Shown in pieces: positions 36,601 to 49,180 of a stretch of DNA of 64,000 nucleotides. The DNA comes from Sphaerolaimus hirsutus (Eukaryota; Nematoda; Chromadorea; Monhysterida; Sphaerolaimidae). Position 1 is the stretch's first letter; each line of letters starts with the position of its first letter. The notes below the pieces were generated by a model. That model saw nothing but the letters and a program-made list of their open reading frames with translations. It did not search any database and was not told where the DNA came from. The stretch lies in NCBI GenBank assembly GCA_964036195.1, contig OZ038458.1, positions 10,553,832 to 10,617,831 on the forward strand. The letters run 5' to 3'. The translations under genes were made by a program, and so were the position numbers.

Positions 36601-39600
36601 AAAATTTGTGTTCATTGGATCACGAAACATTCATATACACATATTGGATACACATATCAAGTAACCAGAGGTTTTCAAGAGGGGAGGATAATTCAAATGG
36701 GGTATTTTTCTCGCCTGACCAACAGGGGGAGTTATTCAAGCGGAATGATATTTAAAGGGGGTCTTATTCGAGGATATACAATATGCATTAAAATTTCTTT
36801 AAAGAAAAAGATAAGAAAAGCCAAGACAAAACGCACATTATTATAGGCCCTCATACTGATAACATACTCCCTATTCGGGTCCAACCCTTCAATCTTGTAA
36901 TACCGCGCGTGCGCATCCACTTTGGCAGTGTTGCTGTCGGGCACGCCCACCCCCCAGCCGACCAAATACCCCCGAATCATAATGCCATCATCCAAAGGGG
37001 GTGCCCAAGCGACGGCTATTGATCGGGCTTCGGCGTGGGGCCGCAGCTGGCTGGGCGCGCCGGGCACCGTGTTTTCTGCGCAATGTTATGCGATGAGAGA
37101 AAGTTATTTTTATTAGGATGAATTATGTAGATTTCATTGTAAAGTGTGCAAAAAGGGCTAAAAACGCTAATGAAGCAAGAAGACTATATATTTCATCTAC
37201 CATATTTCGTCTAATAGATTAGCATATCTCCCATAGAATGGCACCTCCAAAAGAACGGAAGGTAGGCACTTTTTCACCCACGAAAAGTACAACGACAGCC
37301 CCAATAGAACGGCAAAAAACGCTAACGGAAAAATAAAACGGCGCCCTTCTACTAGAAGAAACACTTTAATAAAAATTCTACCAGGCAACCCAAGGCACCT
37401 TCTCTTTCCCTCTCGAAAGTTTCAAAGTTAATCCACGATGTGGGCGGGCCGCTACCATTCACATTGATCGCTCTCAACTGCAGCACGTAAGCAGTGTCCA
37501 CGAGGAGATCGTTCAGCTGATAGCTCCTGGTGTCGGGCGATATGACTCGTTCATCGACGCGAGCGCCGCGGCGGTCAAGTTTGAATTTTAACTGGTAGCC
37601 GGTGATTATGCCGTTGCGGGCGATTGCCTGTTCAGAGGTGGCGTTGTATTTATGCTCGAAATAGCGACTGGAACGACATGGAGAGAAATCAGATAAAAAG
37701 TGATTTTTCGAACAACTAATTTCCTAGAAAAACTACCCTAAAACATTAACGTGCTAGCATTGCAAAAGTATCGGGTGATTTAAAAGTTATAAATCTAAAA
37801 ACTATAACAATTTTTCAGAGATAAAACTTTATTAAATGAGAAGAAAATATTTATATTGATTTTTTGGGGGGATTTTATTATATTTCTTTTCTGAAAATCA
37901 GCGATTTTTAGAAAGTTAAGCGTGACATGCATCAAGACAAGTGATAAATACTAGCTTGGGTGGGACTATCCAAATCGAACGACATTATGCAAACTACCGT
38001 AATACAAACACAAAGAAACCATCAAACACGCACCGGAACCTCATCCCACCGAACTACAGCAGCCGTGGTTCCGGTAACTTCAACCTTCACATCAGCCGGA
38101 GGTGAGCTTGGCGCGTCGCCCAAAGTGGTCGCGTGCACAGTGGGAGAACTGAGACCGGCGCCCAAGTCTCCAAAAGCCTCCACCCTGTATGCGTAGGTGG
38201 TGAACAGGTCGAGGCCGTGCTGAACGTAGCGCGAGCTGGTGACCACTATCTCCGTTTCCTGGATGCACGGTTTAGTGTTAATGTTTCTGGGAGCAGTCTC
38301 AGACCCTGTAGAATGTCAAATGTTATGCAAAGTGTCAAACGTTTTGACTTTGACTTATGACACTTTGCATGACATTTGACATTTTACAGGGCCTGCGACT
38401 GGCACCAGGTGAACAAACTTAAATCATAAAGCTGAACCTACCATATCCCTCTCAATAGGCTGTCCCTCGTGCTCAACCTTGGCATAGTACAGCTTGTAGA
38501 ATCTGACCGCACTGTCGCCGGCGGGCGGGCGCCATTCGATCGCCATTGCACCCGGACCCAATGGCAATGCACGCAGCTCGCGAACGGTCCCCGGGACCGC
38601 TTCTGTGAGGGGAAAATTTGTGGTATATGCACAAAAATTGCCAGAAAATCAAAAGAAATTGTATACTTATTTAATTAATAAATAAAGTTGAGTACAAAGC
38701 AGCCAAAACTCAACGCGACACCAGACTTACGCTGTGCTAAAGTTCTCACTCTAAGTGGTTCACTACTGGAGCCCTTTTCCCCACCATCGGTGGTGGCAAC
38801 CACTCGAAAGTAGTACACCGTGTCGGGTTGCAGCGAGTCCACGCTCAGCTGAAGGCCCGTGGTCGTCTGTGACCTCTCTCTGCGTTGAAATAAGTTGTGA
38901 CCGCGTCTATTTTGCCTACGCAGACTAGTTGACAGCCAAAATTTCCAAAACTGATCAATATATTTTGAGCACATTTTAGTTTACCTGAATGAAACTTTGT
39001 TGATCTGTGTTAACAGCATTTGGTTGACGGATTCCTCATTCAGGTAAACTAAAATGTGTTTGAGACCAATTAATCAGCTTTGGAAACATCGCTTGTTAAA
39101 TAGTGTGCGTAGGGCAATCAGTTCTCCTGGAATTCGGCGTTTTTGTGAACTGTATATATATTCCGCGCTAATGTATTATATGTCATGCGTTCCACTGGTA
39201 ACAGCGCAATTCAACGTTACTCATTCACTCCAATCCATCCACCCCCTCAGCCCCCATGACTGAACTCACCTATCAGAACCTTCCTCCTTATAAAACACCT
39301 CATAGCCGGACACAACCCCTTGGCCCCTGGGCGGCGCGGCCCACTCGAGCGTCACGAATCGACTGCCGGTGGTCAGCGTGCGAAGTCGGTGCGGCGCCGA
39401 CGCGCGGCCGCCGTCCGCTGGTGATGCCGCCGCCGCCGCGTCACTTTCTGCAGTTGCGGCAGTGGTGGATTGGGCAGTGTCCACGAGCCGGTCGCTCGGA
39501 CTGCCGCCGCTGCTGTTGCTGTTGCTGCGCTGCGCTGCGACCGTGCGAGTGGGCGGTGTGGCGGCGTGCAAGGGGGTGGGGCGGCAAAAGCGATGCATAT

Positions 39601-42600
39601 TTTTGGGTAGATATTATTTGTTACTGATTTTAGTTTTTGGATACGTTTTGCAAAATAACATATTATAATTGTTTTAATTTGTATTTTAATTTGAAGTACT
39701 TAAATGTTAATTTTTGAACGAAAATGTAAGTACAACGAATTTTCCATCATTTCCCAATCCCCCTCGAAACAGACAAAAAACAACATCATATGACTTTCAC
39801 ACTGAAAATGCCGCATTGGGAACAGATGATGCATTCCTGTACGCTCAGTTATTGCATTTGGTGATATATTTATTAGGTGCCACACCCCGCCACGACACAC
39901 ACGCGCACGGGCGCAGCGCGTCACATTTTCTAACACAGCAGCGGCAATAGCGGCGGCAGCGGCGGCGGCAGAACGGCGACAATAAAAGGCGCCGCTGGTT
40001 TATGCCGCCGCCGCCGCGGCAGACATTTCCACCCATTATCAGCAGAAAACACACGAGTCTTTACTCTAATGCCCAATGGGTGAAAAACAAACGAGGTATG
40101 GGTATAGCGGTAAAAAGTGCAAGAATGCGACAAGCCTGTTGAAAATTTACGCGGAACAAAGGTCGACTTTTTGTTAATGTTGCGGAGACTCACAGGCGGC
40201 AGTTGGGTGCCCTTCGCTTTTTATTTGTTATTTTAACTAAACGTGGCTACGAAAATATGTCTGGTTAGTCGTGTTGTTTACACGTTTTTTTATGAGTTAT
40301 CTTCACGAAACCAAATTGCTTTAATTGATGATAAAAAACAAAAGATGTTGATTTAAAAGAATTGGTCCCTTATTGAACCAGTGCAAACTGCATGAAAATT
40401 ACTCCCGCAAAAACAACTTACCGTAATCAGGATAGTTGTTGAACATATAGTAGGGATAGAGGTAGTCTACAATCGGAAAATGGGGGGCCCAGATCTCTAT
40501 CGCTCCACCACCAAAAAATCAAACCAAGACCCTCAAGACAGGAAAACCAAATCACCAACAGTAAAAAGCCCACAAAAAAAGAAAAAAAGCCAACCAACCA
40601 GCTAACTGGACGACCAATTGTGCGCTGGCTTGCACACTTCCAGCTTCATTTTCCGCCAAACACTGATACACTGCCTGGTCGGTGCGGACTAGGCCCAGTA
40701 CGCGCAAGGCCCCGCCCTCGATCTGGGGGTGGGTGATTTTAACGGACTTTTAAGTGTGGCAAAAATGTGGATGGCGTGAAAGTGGGAGCATGTTCTGGAC
40801 AGAATTACACTTTCGACGCTATAGTGGGATCAAATGAAATTTAAAACTTTTTGTGTGCTCAGTAGTTTTTTGGGCAGAAGTGTGGAATTTATGAACCATT
40901 GATTTGACTTAATGGCACCACACACGCTGGATGTCAACTGAAATCGTAAGAACAAAATTTGAGTGAGTTAATTGATTTCAACATCACTGATAGAACATAG
41001 TGAAGTTTACACCATGACACAATTTTCATTGTTTCTGTGAAGTGTGATGGTTTTTAATTTTTTGTGTTATTTAGTAGACATCGAGTTGACACGAATTTGC
41101 GATGTCAACTAGCGTGTGTTAGGCCATTAATGAGCCCATTTTTCATGACAAACTGAAAAGCCGCAATAAACCACCAAAACGACCAACACCGAACCCACCC
41201 TAAAATAATCGCTCGCAATAATCTTCTCTCCATTCTTATACCAAGTAACGCTGGGGCCGGGTCTGCCTTCAGCCTCGCACTGAAACTCCACATCGGTGAC
41301 TTCCTTGCCAACTGTATTTCTGGGGGTCGCGCTCAATCTGGGCGGGACTAAAACGTCGAGCGCGGCTTGGGCCTCGGCGGTGGCGTGCTGGTTGGCCGCG
41401 CGGCACATGTAGGTGCCCGCGTCCGTGCTGCGCACTTTGGACAGGACCAGGGTCGAGCGACCGGATAACGACAGGCGGTCGTCCTGTATGGACGCATTGT
41501 ATTTAGAATGATTGAGATTTTTAATACTCCGCAGAGAGCACAGCTTACGTGCGCACATATTTGTTTTACGCAACGATATGCCAAGTCAACACTTGTGAGG
41601 GTACCCACTTTCACAAAAAGTAAAAACATTAAAAATAGAACAGCATTTTTCAGACTTGAAACAACTTTTTCTATTTTTGGAAAAAATTTGACCTGTTAAT
41701 GATGACGTCATGAAAGGCTGTTTACTTCAGAATACCGAATAGAGTGTCTACCGTTAAAGAAACTTTAAATGACAGTAATTAAGTACAAGGACGTAGCCAG
41801 GGGGGGGGCGGGGGGGGGCGGCCGCCCCCCCCCCTTCCCGGGCCGGACCAAAAAATGTGCCAGAAATGGCACTTTCAGACGACGATTTTGTCGACAGTTA
41901 GAAAAAATTTTTGCGCGCAAGCGCGCATTCTCCCTTCACAACATATCTTTTTGGCTGACCAGTCTCCGCGGCCTAAAAGCCTGTGAAAATGTACTCAATT
42001 TATGTCCATGTCGCTGTATATGCCTGTAAAATACAGACGTATACTGCTGTTTTGGCGCCAATGCCAACGCCAGTGGTGCCATGGCGTGGCGCCTACGAAT
42101 AGCGCCAGCGCCATGGCGCCATTCCCCTACAACAGGGGTAAAATTTTTAAAATCCCCCCGTTCGCCGGGCTCCGTATACAATCCGCCCCCCTCGCTCAAA
42201 AATCCTGGCTACGTCCCTGATTAAGTAAAATGTCTGCATCGATAGTCGCACATTAAAATTATCCACCAGCAGACCCAACTTCATGCACGGTTAATATTCA
42301 CCTTGGCCACATTCAACGCCACCCTGTCCTTGAGCCACTGCACGTCGGGCGGCGGGCTGCCGTTGGCGACGCACTCGAACACGGCCGTGTCGCCCTCCCG
42401 GACCACCTGGCCGCGCGGCTCCAACACAAAGGAGGGGGGCTTGCCAGCGCCGTCTTTGGAGCGCATGCTGAGCTCGCCCTCAGTGCTGTGTCTGTACTTG
42501 TCGGCGTTGCTCAGCCGGCACTTGTACGCGGCCGCGTCCGACTGGCGCACGTCGCCTATTTCGAGCGTCCCGGTCACCGGGTAGACGGTGTAGCGCGCAG

Positions 42601-45600
42601 AGCCTTCTGCGAAACGAGAACGATTGGCCAAGTCCACTTCGAAAATTATTTGCACACGTTCAACTAGGACATTTTTTGCCAAGTGAAACAGAAATTGACG
42701 GAAATGTGATATCTGGGGGTCTGGTATATAAGTCTGGGGGTAGAGTAGAGTGAATCAATTAAGCGTGTGGAACTCGTACAGCGGGTGATTGATCTACTCA
42801 GTCAAGTTAATTCGCGAGTGATAAATCAGGTTAACACGGTTAAATCAGTTCCACTTGACCACCCTTAACCCAAATTAAGTGATAAGCACGCGCATGCCAC
42901 AGTACCCAACCAGTCACAGTACCCTAACGTACCAACGTCGATGAGCACGTTGTCCTTGTACCACAGGACGGCGGCGGGCGGCTTCGCGTCGGCCACCCTG
43001 CACGCCATCGCAGCCACGTCGCCCACGCTCGCCGTGGCGTCAGTGGGTTGCTCGTCGAATCTGGGAAGTGGTGCTGTGTTTTACGGTTTGTTATTCAAAA
43101 TGTAATTAATCAGACCAATTGTTTGATTATCAGTGATCTGGTGCGCTTATTAGTTTGATAGTTTCCCAATTTATTTATCTACGCACTATTTGCTCACTCA
43201 CTCGATTGATTATCCCCGGATAAGTTGACTGTATTTGACAGGTCACTCAAAAAGCAACCACCAAATCAAATATTTTCAAAAAAGACACCAAATCCCCCAA
43301 ACATGTAACCAATCGATTCACCTCGGCAAAACGGCCATTTCCAATTTTGCCATTCTGCTAACGAACGTCCACTGGGCGTCGTCTTTTTTCACGCGCACAA
43401 CGCACTGATATGAGGCGGGGTCGCCGTCGGTCGCGCGGCTTATCAGCAGTGTACCGTTCGACAAAATCGACCTGTGGTGGAAGAAGGTTGATTATTTATT
43501 GTCAATGTATTTATTTACACAAGTGATGTGGTTTGGTTCCACTCCCATACCCTGTAAAATGTCAAATCAATTTCGTGCAAGTTCAAAAACTCATGTAAAA
43601 TGTCTTGAACAACTGCCAGAAAAAAAGAATATATTTACGACATGTTTAATGACTTTTGCCATGTGCACCGTGCAGAACGGTTTACATGTTACTGGGTATT
43701 TTTCAAACTCTGGTAGTGCCCCTTGTGTAGGGTTGGCCGATGTTTTTTTTAAACGTTTTTTATTTAAAAAAAACACGACGTCCGAAATGTTTTTTTTTAA
43801 AAAAAAACATCGACCGAAATTTTTAGTACTAAGCACTAGGTATTTTGCAAAATTTTTGCGCGCAAGCGCGCAATTTCAGACACAAATTGACATTGGTGGT
43901 TGTTTTAATTGGTTTTGTGGCATTTTTAGTATCAAAGTATCCATTTCTATGTGCTACCATGGGTTAATAAGCCGTCATATGTTGCTGTAGTATATAATAT
44001 TGAGGTAATGTGCTTCCATGTACCTCCACAGTGTGTAACTTCACTCCCAAAGTAACAACCTCGTTTTATAACCTTGTTTGATCACTATTCCGTGCCAAAC
44101 TTTACCTGAAGTCACGAACATTCGACTACAAGGCGATATACGAACGATATGTCAATGAAAAATGGATATTTTTGACACAAATCACCACTTATAATGCTAT
44201 CCCATGGCTCCACAGACATTATATGGTCATATATAACATCACAGAGTATTGCCACTGTCTGATATACCTATATATGTTGACACAAGGTCATATCTGGGAG
44301 CTTTTAAAAAAAAACGTTTTTTATTTTAAAAAAAACGTTTTTTTTAAAAAAAAACATCGAGTTAAAAAAACGTTTTTTTTCCAACCCTACCCTTGTGTAC
44401 AATTTATTCATTCGTATAATTGAGGAAGCTCACCCACAGCAAATATTATTTTATTATAAGTGTGAATAATATGTGTGAAAGACCCCTGTCAATCAAAAAC
44501 ATTTTTTGTGCGCAGTACTTGGCGACAGGTGCATTCGACAACTGCTGTGACACTAAAAAATATGTTGTACTTATTGTCGACAAACAAAAAAGTTCTGAAG
44601 TGCAGCAACGCTCCACACATTTTTGAAGCATCGTGCCATTTGTTTGCACAAAGCTGTCTGACTGAAGCGCTCAAAAAATACTCCATTGGCAACGGACACC
44701 CCCTTTTATGCCATTCGCCTCAAGATACATAAACATGTACACATTCACTCAAATTCTGTTCACATAACGTCCAAACCTCGAAGCATCCAGGTGTGACTCA
44801 CAAAGGCTTATGCACCCTCCATTGGAGCCAATGACCGAATTTATGGCCAAAGCGCTCACAGAATGGAATGGCGCCAACGTACATCTGGCGTGAAACGGAT
44901 GGCATGCCTCACCGTTTACCCCCCCCCCCCAATATTTGAAGCCGTAACAGAGACAGCCCATATTAGCTGAAATAATCCCCTGCCCGTTCAAAGCGGCTCG
45001 CGATGCGACGCGAACACGGCCGAGCACTCCATATACGGGCAATTCCCCGTGGACAAACAAAATGTGCCATCCAGACATCTGGCAAAATAAAGCGCTTTTT
45101 GAGTGGGCTGGCGAGCAAATAAAAAAGGCGGCGATGGCAAAAAGTGCATCAGATCAGGGCACCATTTTGGTTTTTAAAACGGCATCAACCACGTGGCAAA
45201 ATTATACACCAAATGTATTTTCAATACATAACATATATGATATTTATTTTCCACAGCTGGGGCAACACTACCAACCATCATCCATCTTGTTCAAGCCAAC
45301 TAATTATGTAGGTTCACTTTGCATTTCCCACAGCCGCGGCTCACCGCGAACTGACGCGCGCGCTTCAACTACGTGTGTAGCGAGCAGTGCTTGGAAACCG
45401 CAGGGGACGTGTTCCGCGAGTCCGGCGCGTATCAATTCTAGCCTGCTGGGTGGCCCATTTTGAAATGCGTCACTGTGCGGTAAGTTGAGACTAGTACACT
45501 TGTTCGCAGCGAGGTTCAGTGAGAAAATTCAATAAACCCCGCCAAACAAGTTTTTTCCACAGCCTGAGTCATTGTAAATATTTATTTCAAATTTAACGCT

Positions 45601-48438
45601 CGGCTGCGAACTACAACTTCGCCGAATACGACAACATACTAACATAGCACAGAAAAAATGCGCCCAAAAAAAACGACATAGCGGACATATTTATCACAAT
45701 TTGCACCATTCGGTCAAGCTTCAAGCTATATTTGCAAAAAATACCAGCTCCCATCACGAGCCAAGTCTCAACAACCACACCGTAAAATCCCGACGGTTCC
45801 CCGAGCCCGGCGGGCACTGAGCCAAGGTGCACATGCCGGTCACGCTTCAGTGCGCCCATGCAATGTAAACGCGCGGCCACCTTACACCGGACTCACGCAC
45901 CGACGCGCCGCCGCCGCCCCGGGCTACCAACAACTCGACGAAATACAATTTTGCCGCACTTCTGCCGCGGCCGCAATGTAACCGTGCAGCTCATCATGAT
46001 GTGTTTGTCGCCGACGTTACACAACCAGCGTCACTTCTAATTACGACATTTCTCGATTAGGCGTCGCTAGTGCCCATCCCAGTTTCAGTTTCATGAGCTC
46101 ACACGTCGGAGAGGAAACGTGCGTGCGCAAATAAACATGCGTGCGGCCAGAACCAGTGCATGATTCTCGTAGCGGGGCGGCGCGGCGCCACGAGCAAGCT
46201 GAGCCGAGCGGCGTTCGCAATTGCTACACGCGAGCGGGGCGGCATGAGTCACGTTGGCCGCGCCGCCGCCAGCCCCGACCACCGCCGCGGCCAATGAATA
46301 TCAAGCAATTGCTTATGCAAGCCCGGCCGCTCCCAGTTGTATAGGCGCGCCGCGCCCGCGCCCAAAAGCAACACGCGGTACATATTTACATGTGCATTCG
46401 TGTAGCGTTTTGCCCCGGGCAGGAAGGAAGGAAGCAGGCCGGCAGAAACACCCGCGAGGGTGGAAGCCGCTGGCGCTATCAACATAGCGCAATTCAGCTA
46501 TTCACGTATCACGTGCATCACACGCCGGGCAACATTCGCGCGCGCGTGCCGCGCGGCCGCAAATCGCAGCGAATGCAACCCGATACGGCCGCGCAGATTC
46601 GCGCGCACTTCATATTTAGCCGGGCTGCGGCTGGAACGAAGCCGCTAAGCGCAAATCGCGTCATGCGCATTAGCGCCCGATTGCCGCCGCCGCGGCACGG
46701 CGATGCGGAACGGCAGCCAATCCACAAATTCAACGGGCGGCAACGCAAATTCAGTGTGTCAGCAACAGCGTAAACAATCACGTCGGCGGCACGTGTAACA
46801 GACGGGCCCCCGGTCGCGAGTACTATTTATTGAAAAGCACGGTGGTTCAATAAAAATGGACCACCACACACATTTTAAAGGGGAATGCAAACGAAGTCTA
46901 GAACAGATGTTGTGGGTAGTTTGAAAATCGAAATCGCATTAATTTCCACCCAAATTGCTGGGACACGACCCAACAATAAATATTTGATCAAAGATAGCTC
47001 GCTCCCGCTATATTGGAACAACCGGTTTGAGCAAACAAAGACCAATGTAGCCACTAAATGAATTCCACCTGTTTACATTATAATAGTAATAAAGAGCGCT
47101 GCAGCCGCAGCCACGCCCAGTGGCTGCGGCGAGAAACTCATGAATATTTTGCATGCGCCGGCCCAATAAAATGGCGAATGCATGATGACACATCATTTGG
47201 CTATATAGAAAAGGTGGCGTGAATCACGTCCAATGTTGACCTTGTGGCACTAATGAAAAAGCCGCAGGCGCCATGTCGAGCCCGGGATTGCTGGTAATCA
47301 GTCTCGGAAATTGATGGACACTGAATTCAGTTGCGCGGAACGAACGCGGCGCCGCCGACATTCGGTATTTATGGAAATTATTCGCCGGGCAAATGCGCAA
47401 AAACGCTAGTGCGCCGCGTCAAAACGGCAAAGGTTTTTATAAAAGAAAAACAGCAGGAAGCGTGAATAATGGCATTAAATTTAATGACTGCAACCTGACA
47501 ATGTGGAAATAGAAATAAACGCGAAAAGAAGCGGAAATGAAAAATTTGCAACCGAGATCAAATGTGCCGCGCAATATTTTTGACGTTTTTCTTCAGGTGC
47601 AGTCGCATGAAAAACATACATTTAACCGACTGGGTGAATTGAATGCATTGAGGCGCGAGATGAATAGAATTGCTCAAAAATTTAAAACGTACTCAAAGTT
47701 ACAGTAATAAATTGAGAGTTTGAAAAATGTGACCTCAAAAATATAAACAACAAATACGGTTCCCCGCCGCACAAAGCATTTAAGATTTGTCGATATATAT
47801 AGTTGGAAACGGTGGCGTAACCAGGGGGGGCGGACGCCACCCCTCTTCCCGGGCCAGATATAAAAGATACCAAGAAATGACCCAAAATTCTGGTCCAAAT
47901 GTACTAAAACTTTTCCACGCGCTGTATATGTATGTAAAATACATACAATTACAGCGGTTTTTGGCGCCAATGACGCCATGGCGTGACTCCTACGAATGGC
48001 GCCAGCGCCATGGCGCCATTCCCTTACCATAAGGGCCAAATTTTAGGGGGGGGCGCCGCCCCGCCCCCGTTCGCCGAGCTCCGTATACAATCCCCCCCCG
48101 CTCAAAAATCCTGGCTACGCCACTGCTTGGAAAGCAGATCGAAAAACGCCACATCGAAATTTCTGTCGCATCGAAAAAAAAACGACTAAAAACGGCCTAG
48201 CCACAAGTTGGAACTTCGCCAACACAGTCACAAGCCACAACTTCACCAATCAAACCCAACCCAACTCACAATCGTCCAAACGACTCGGCCACGCTCAACT
48301 CGGCGCCGTCTCTCCTCCAACCGATGTCGTAATCGATGCCGGTGCTGCCGAACGACGGCGCGCAGTGCAGTGCGGCCGGCTGCGAACGCACGGCGACCAG
48401 CGACCGCGGCTCGGTGGCGAACGAGAAGTTTAGGAAGG
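30634..48438 (-). CDS. fra: Frazzled / DCC / neogenin netrin receptor (signal-peptide exon not found)
   Basis: Netrin receptor for axon guidance. 23 exons: 48438-48270, 43471-43322, 43060-42933, 42606-42302, 41483-41199, 40722-40599, 40502-40422, 39534-39270, 38879-38731, 38602-38442, 38258-38034, 37627-37399, 37075-36837, 36350-35934, 35667-35493, 35013-34822, 34593-34450, 34208-34077, 33383-33260, 32443-32253, 32067-31871, 31529-30990, 30732-30634 (TAA); about 1570 codons, all phases agreeing. Order: four Ig domains (e.g. VSGKP-like [25 protein letters not shown]), six FN3 domains (EEGSDRER in FN1; [15 protein letters not shown] in FN4, diagnostic of DCC/neogenin; [15 protein letters not shown] in FN6), one span ([20 protein letters not shown]), P1 motif ([14 protein letters not shown]), low-complexity proline/glutamine-rich tail, and C-terminal P3 motif [17 protein letters not shown]. 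Exon 1 here starts inside Ig1, so the signal exon lies above 48438. Confidence 0.93.
30808..30970. mobile_element. Family A MITE
   Basis: Left GATCCCGGACCTATAAAATG, right CATTTTACAGGGTCTTGGAC. It fills most of the last Frazzled intron and ends about 20 bp from the exon 22 donor. Confidence 0.7.
32470..32757. mobile_element. Family B MITE
   Basis: Left GCATACACTGGTTGACGTCG, right TGTCAACTAGCGTGTGGACC, with tandem AAATTCGTGTCATCTAAATT units at the left. In Frazzled intron 19 (between exons 33383-33260 and 32443-32253), ending about 27 bp upstream... on the exon 20 acceptor side. Confidence 0.6.
35190..35380. mobile_element. Diverged family A MITE
   Basis: AGGTGCCACTCCTGGACGCT at the left, AAATGTCAAA words, and AGCATTTTACATCTGGGTG at the right, in the Frazzled intron between FN6 exons. 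Confidence 0.55.
36420..36785. mobile_element. Diverged family G MITE
   Basis: ATACCGAATAAGACCCCAGG at the left and CTTATTCGAGGATATACAAT at the right, with AGGGGTTATT-like words. In the Frazzled intron between 37075-36837 and 36350-35934. Confidence 0.5.
38280..38410. mobile_element. Family A MITE inside a 183-bp Frazzled intron
   Basis: Inverted ends with CAGACCCTGTAGAATGTC and GACATTTTACAGGGCCTG; about 120 of the 183 intron bases are element. It separates the two halves of FN2. Confidence 0.75.
38913..39117. mobile_element. Family B MITE variant
   Basis: Ends TGCCTACGCAGACTAGTTGA and TAGTGTGCGTAGGGCA; the middle is a hairpin of TTTAGTTTACCTGAATGA and its complement. In the FN1 intron of Frazzled. 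Confidence 0.65.
40422..40502 (-). CDS. fra: 81-bp symmetric Frazzled exon between Ig4 and FN1
   Basis: It encodes 27 residues rich in tyrosine and aromatic residues ([18 protein letters not shown]). The donor is canonical (GTAAGT) and the acceptor is ...GGTGGTGGAG. Both sides are phase 1, matching the exons before and after, so including or skipping it keeps the frame. The segment is not one I recognise in DCC or neogenin, whose Ig4-FN1 linker is short. Confidence 0.6.
40915..41130. mobile_element. Family B MITE
   Basis: Left GGCACCACACACGCTGGATG, right ATGTCAACTAGCGTGTGTTA, in the Frazzled Ig4 intron. Confidence 0.6.
41786..42219. mobile_element. Family E hAT-like element
   Basis: Begins CAAGGACGTAGCCAGG, ends CCTGGCTACGTCCCTG, with the perfect 8-bp duplication ATTAAGTA (41778-41785 and 42220-42227). 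Contains GCGCGCAAGCGCGCA at 41914 and GGCGCCAGCGCCATGG words. In the Frazzled Ig3 intron. Confidence 0.93.
43533..43690. mobile_element. Family A MITE fragment
   Basis: CCACTCCCATACCCTGTAAAATG at the left with AAATGTC words; the right half is missing or disrupted near the family H insertion at 43728. Confidence 0.5.
43728..44389. mobile_element. Family H hAT-like element, inverted copy of 17984-18647
   Basis: Begins TAGGGTTGGCCGATG, ends TTTTCCAACCCTA, with the perfect 8-bp duplication CCCTTGTG (43720-43727 and 44390-44397). It has the GCGCGCAAGCGCGCAATTTC core. In Frazzled intron 1. Confidence 0.93.
44400..45859. other. Frazzled intron 1, no recognised element
   Basis: Unique-looking intron sequence. 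I see no exon with conserved coding content and no complete transposon. A run of ten C lies near 44930. Confidence 0.4.
45860..46800. promoter_or_regulatory. CpG-rich island in Frazzled intron 1
   Basis: About 900 bp markedly richer in G, C and CpG than the flanks (CGCGCCGCGCCCGCGCCC, CGCGCGCGTGCCGCGCGGCC). No exon with family similarity could be found on either strand. It may be an internal promoter or enhancer of the receptor gene, or an unrecognised non-coding first exon. Confidence 0.35.
47810..48125. mobile_element. Family E hAT-like element
   Basis: Begins CGGTGGCGTAACCAGG, ends CCTGGCTACGCCACTG; flanks GTTGGAAA and CTTGGAAA match at 7 of 8 bases. Short member without an insertion, with GGCGCCAGCGCCATGG words. 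Confidence 0.85.
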
Positions 48439-48641
48439 CTGTGGGGGGTTGGGGAGGGTGCTGGGAGAGTCAGTGGGCAACTGAGGTTTAATGATCAATA
48501 CGGAGTTATTCATGCTGTGGGTTCATGCCGGGTAGAACCTTTAAACTGGGTGTTTTGTTCGACGGTGCGGCGAAATGTATCACAAGGTTATTTTGGGCTG
48601 GCGCCACAGGACCGCGGTCTAACTCTATTGTTGCCGCAATA

Positions 48642-49180
48642 ATGGCGCTACGCACACTGAAGCCGAAATATTCGGCATACGCACGTTTTTGACAAATGCT
48701 GAATTAAATGCTGAATAGAAAAAAACTTGCCGAACTAAAATCGTCCGTACTCTTGAAAATTAGGCTGTTTGTCAATTCAGCATGTATTTCAGCATTCAAA
48801 AGATGCGTACACTTTTACATGCAGAAACCATTCGGCAAAATCAGATGAAATGTTGAATTGTCGAAATTGTCGAATGAAATTGTCGAAATTGCGAGTACGG
48901 TACGGTACGCAAGCCAATACGGTAAATACACACATTCAGCTATCGTCCTTATCATAGAAAATGCTGAAGTATGTTGCTTTCGACATACTTCAGCGTCTAA
49001 AAATTAACGCTCAAATTTGTCCGAATTCGTCCGAATATCGTGCACACGTTTTCAAAATTCAATATGGCGGCCCCTAAAATGCCGAACTTAAAACGTCCGA
49101 ACGGCAATTTTTCAATTCGGATTCGGCAGATGAAAACGTGCGTATGCCGAATATTTCGGCTTCAGTGTGCGTAGCGCCAA
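48642..49180. mobile_element. Long-TIR MITE (TGGCGCTACGCACACTGAAG ends)
   Basis: More than 40 bp of near-perfect inverted end: TGGCGCTACGCACACTGAAG then CCGAAATATTCGGCATACG at the left and the complement at the right. The outermost TGGCxCTACGCACACT matches the family B copy at 27085. It lies just upstream of the first recognised Frazzled exon. The 49181-50046 stretch beyond it has no feature I can support. Confidence 0.75.
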
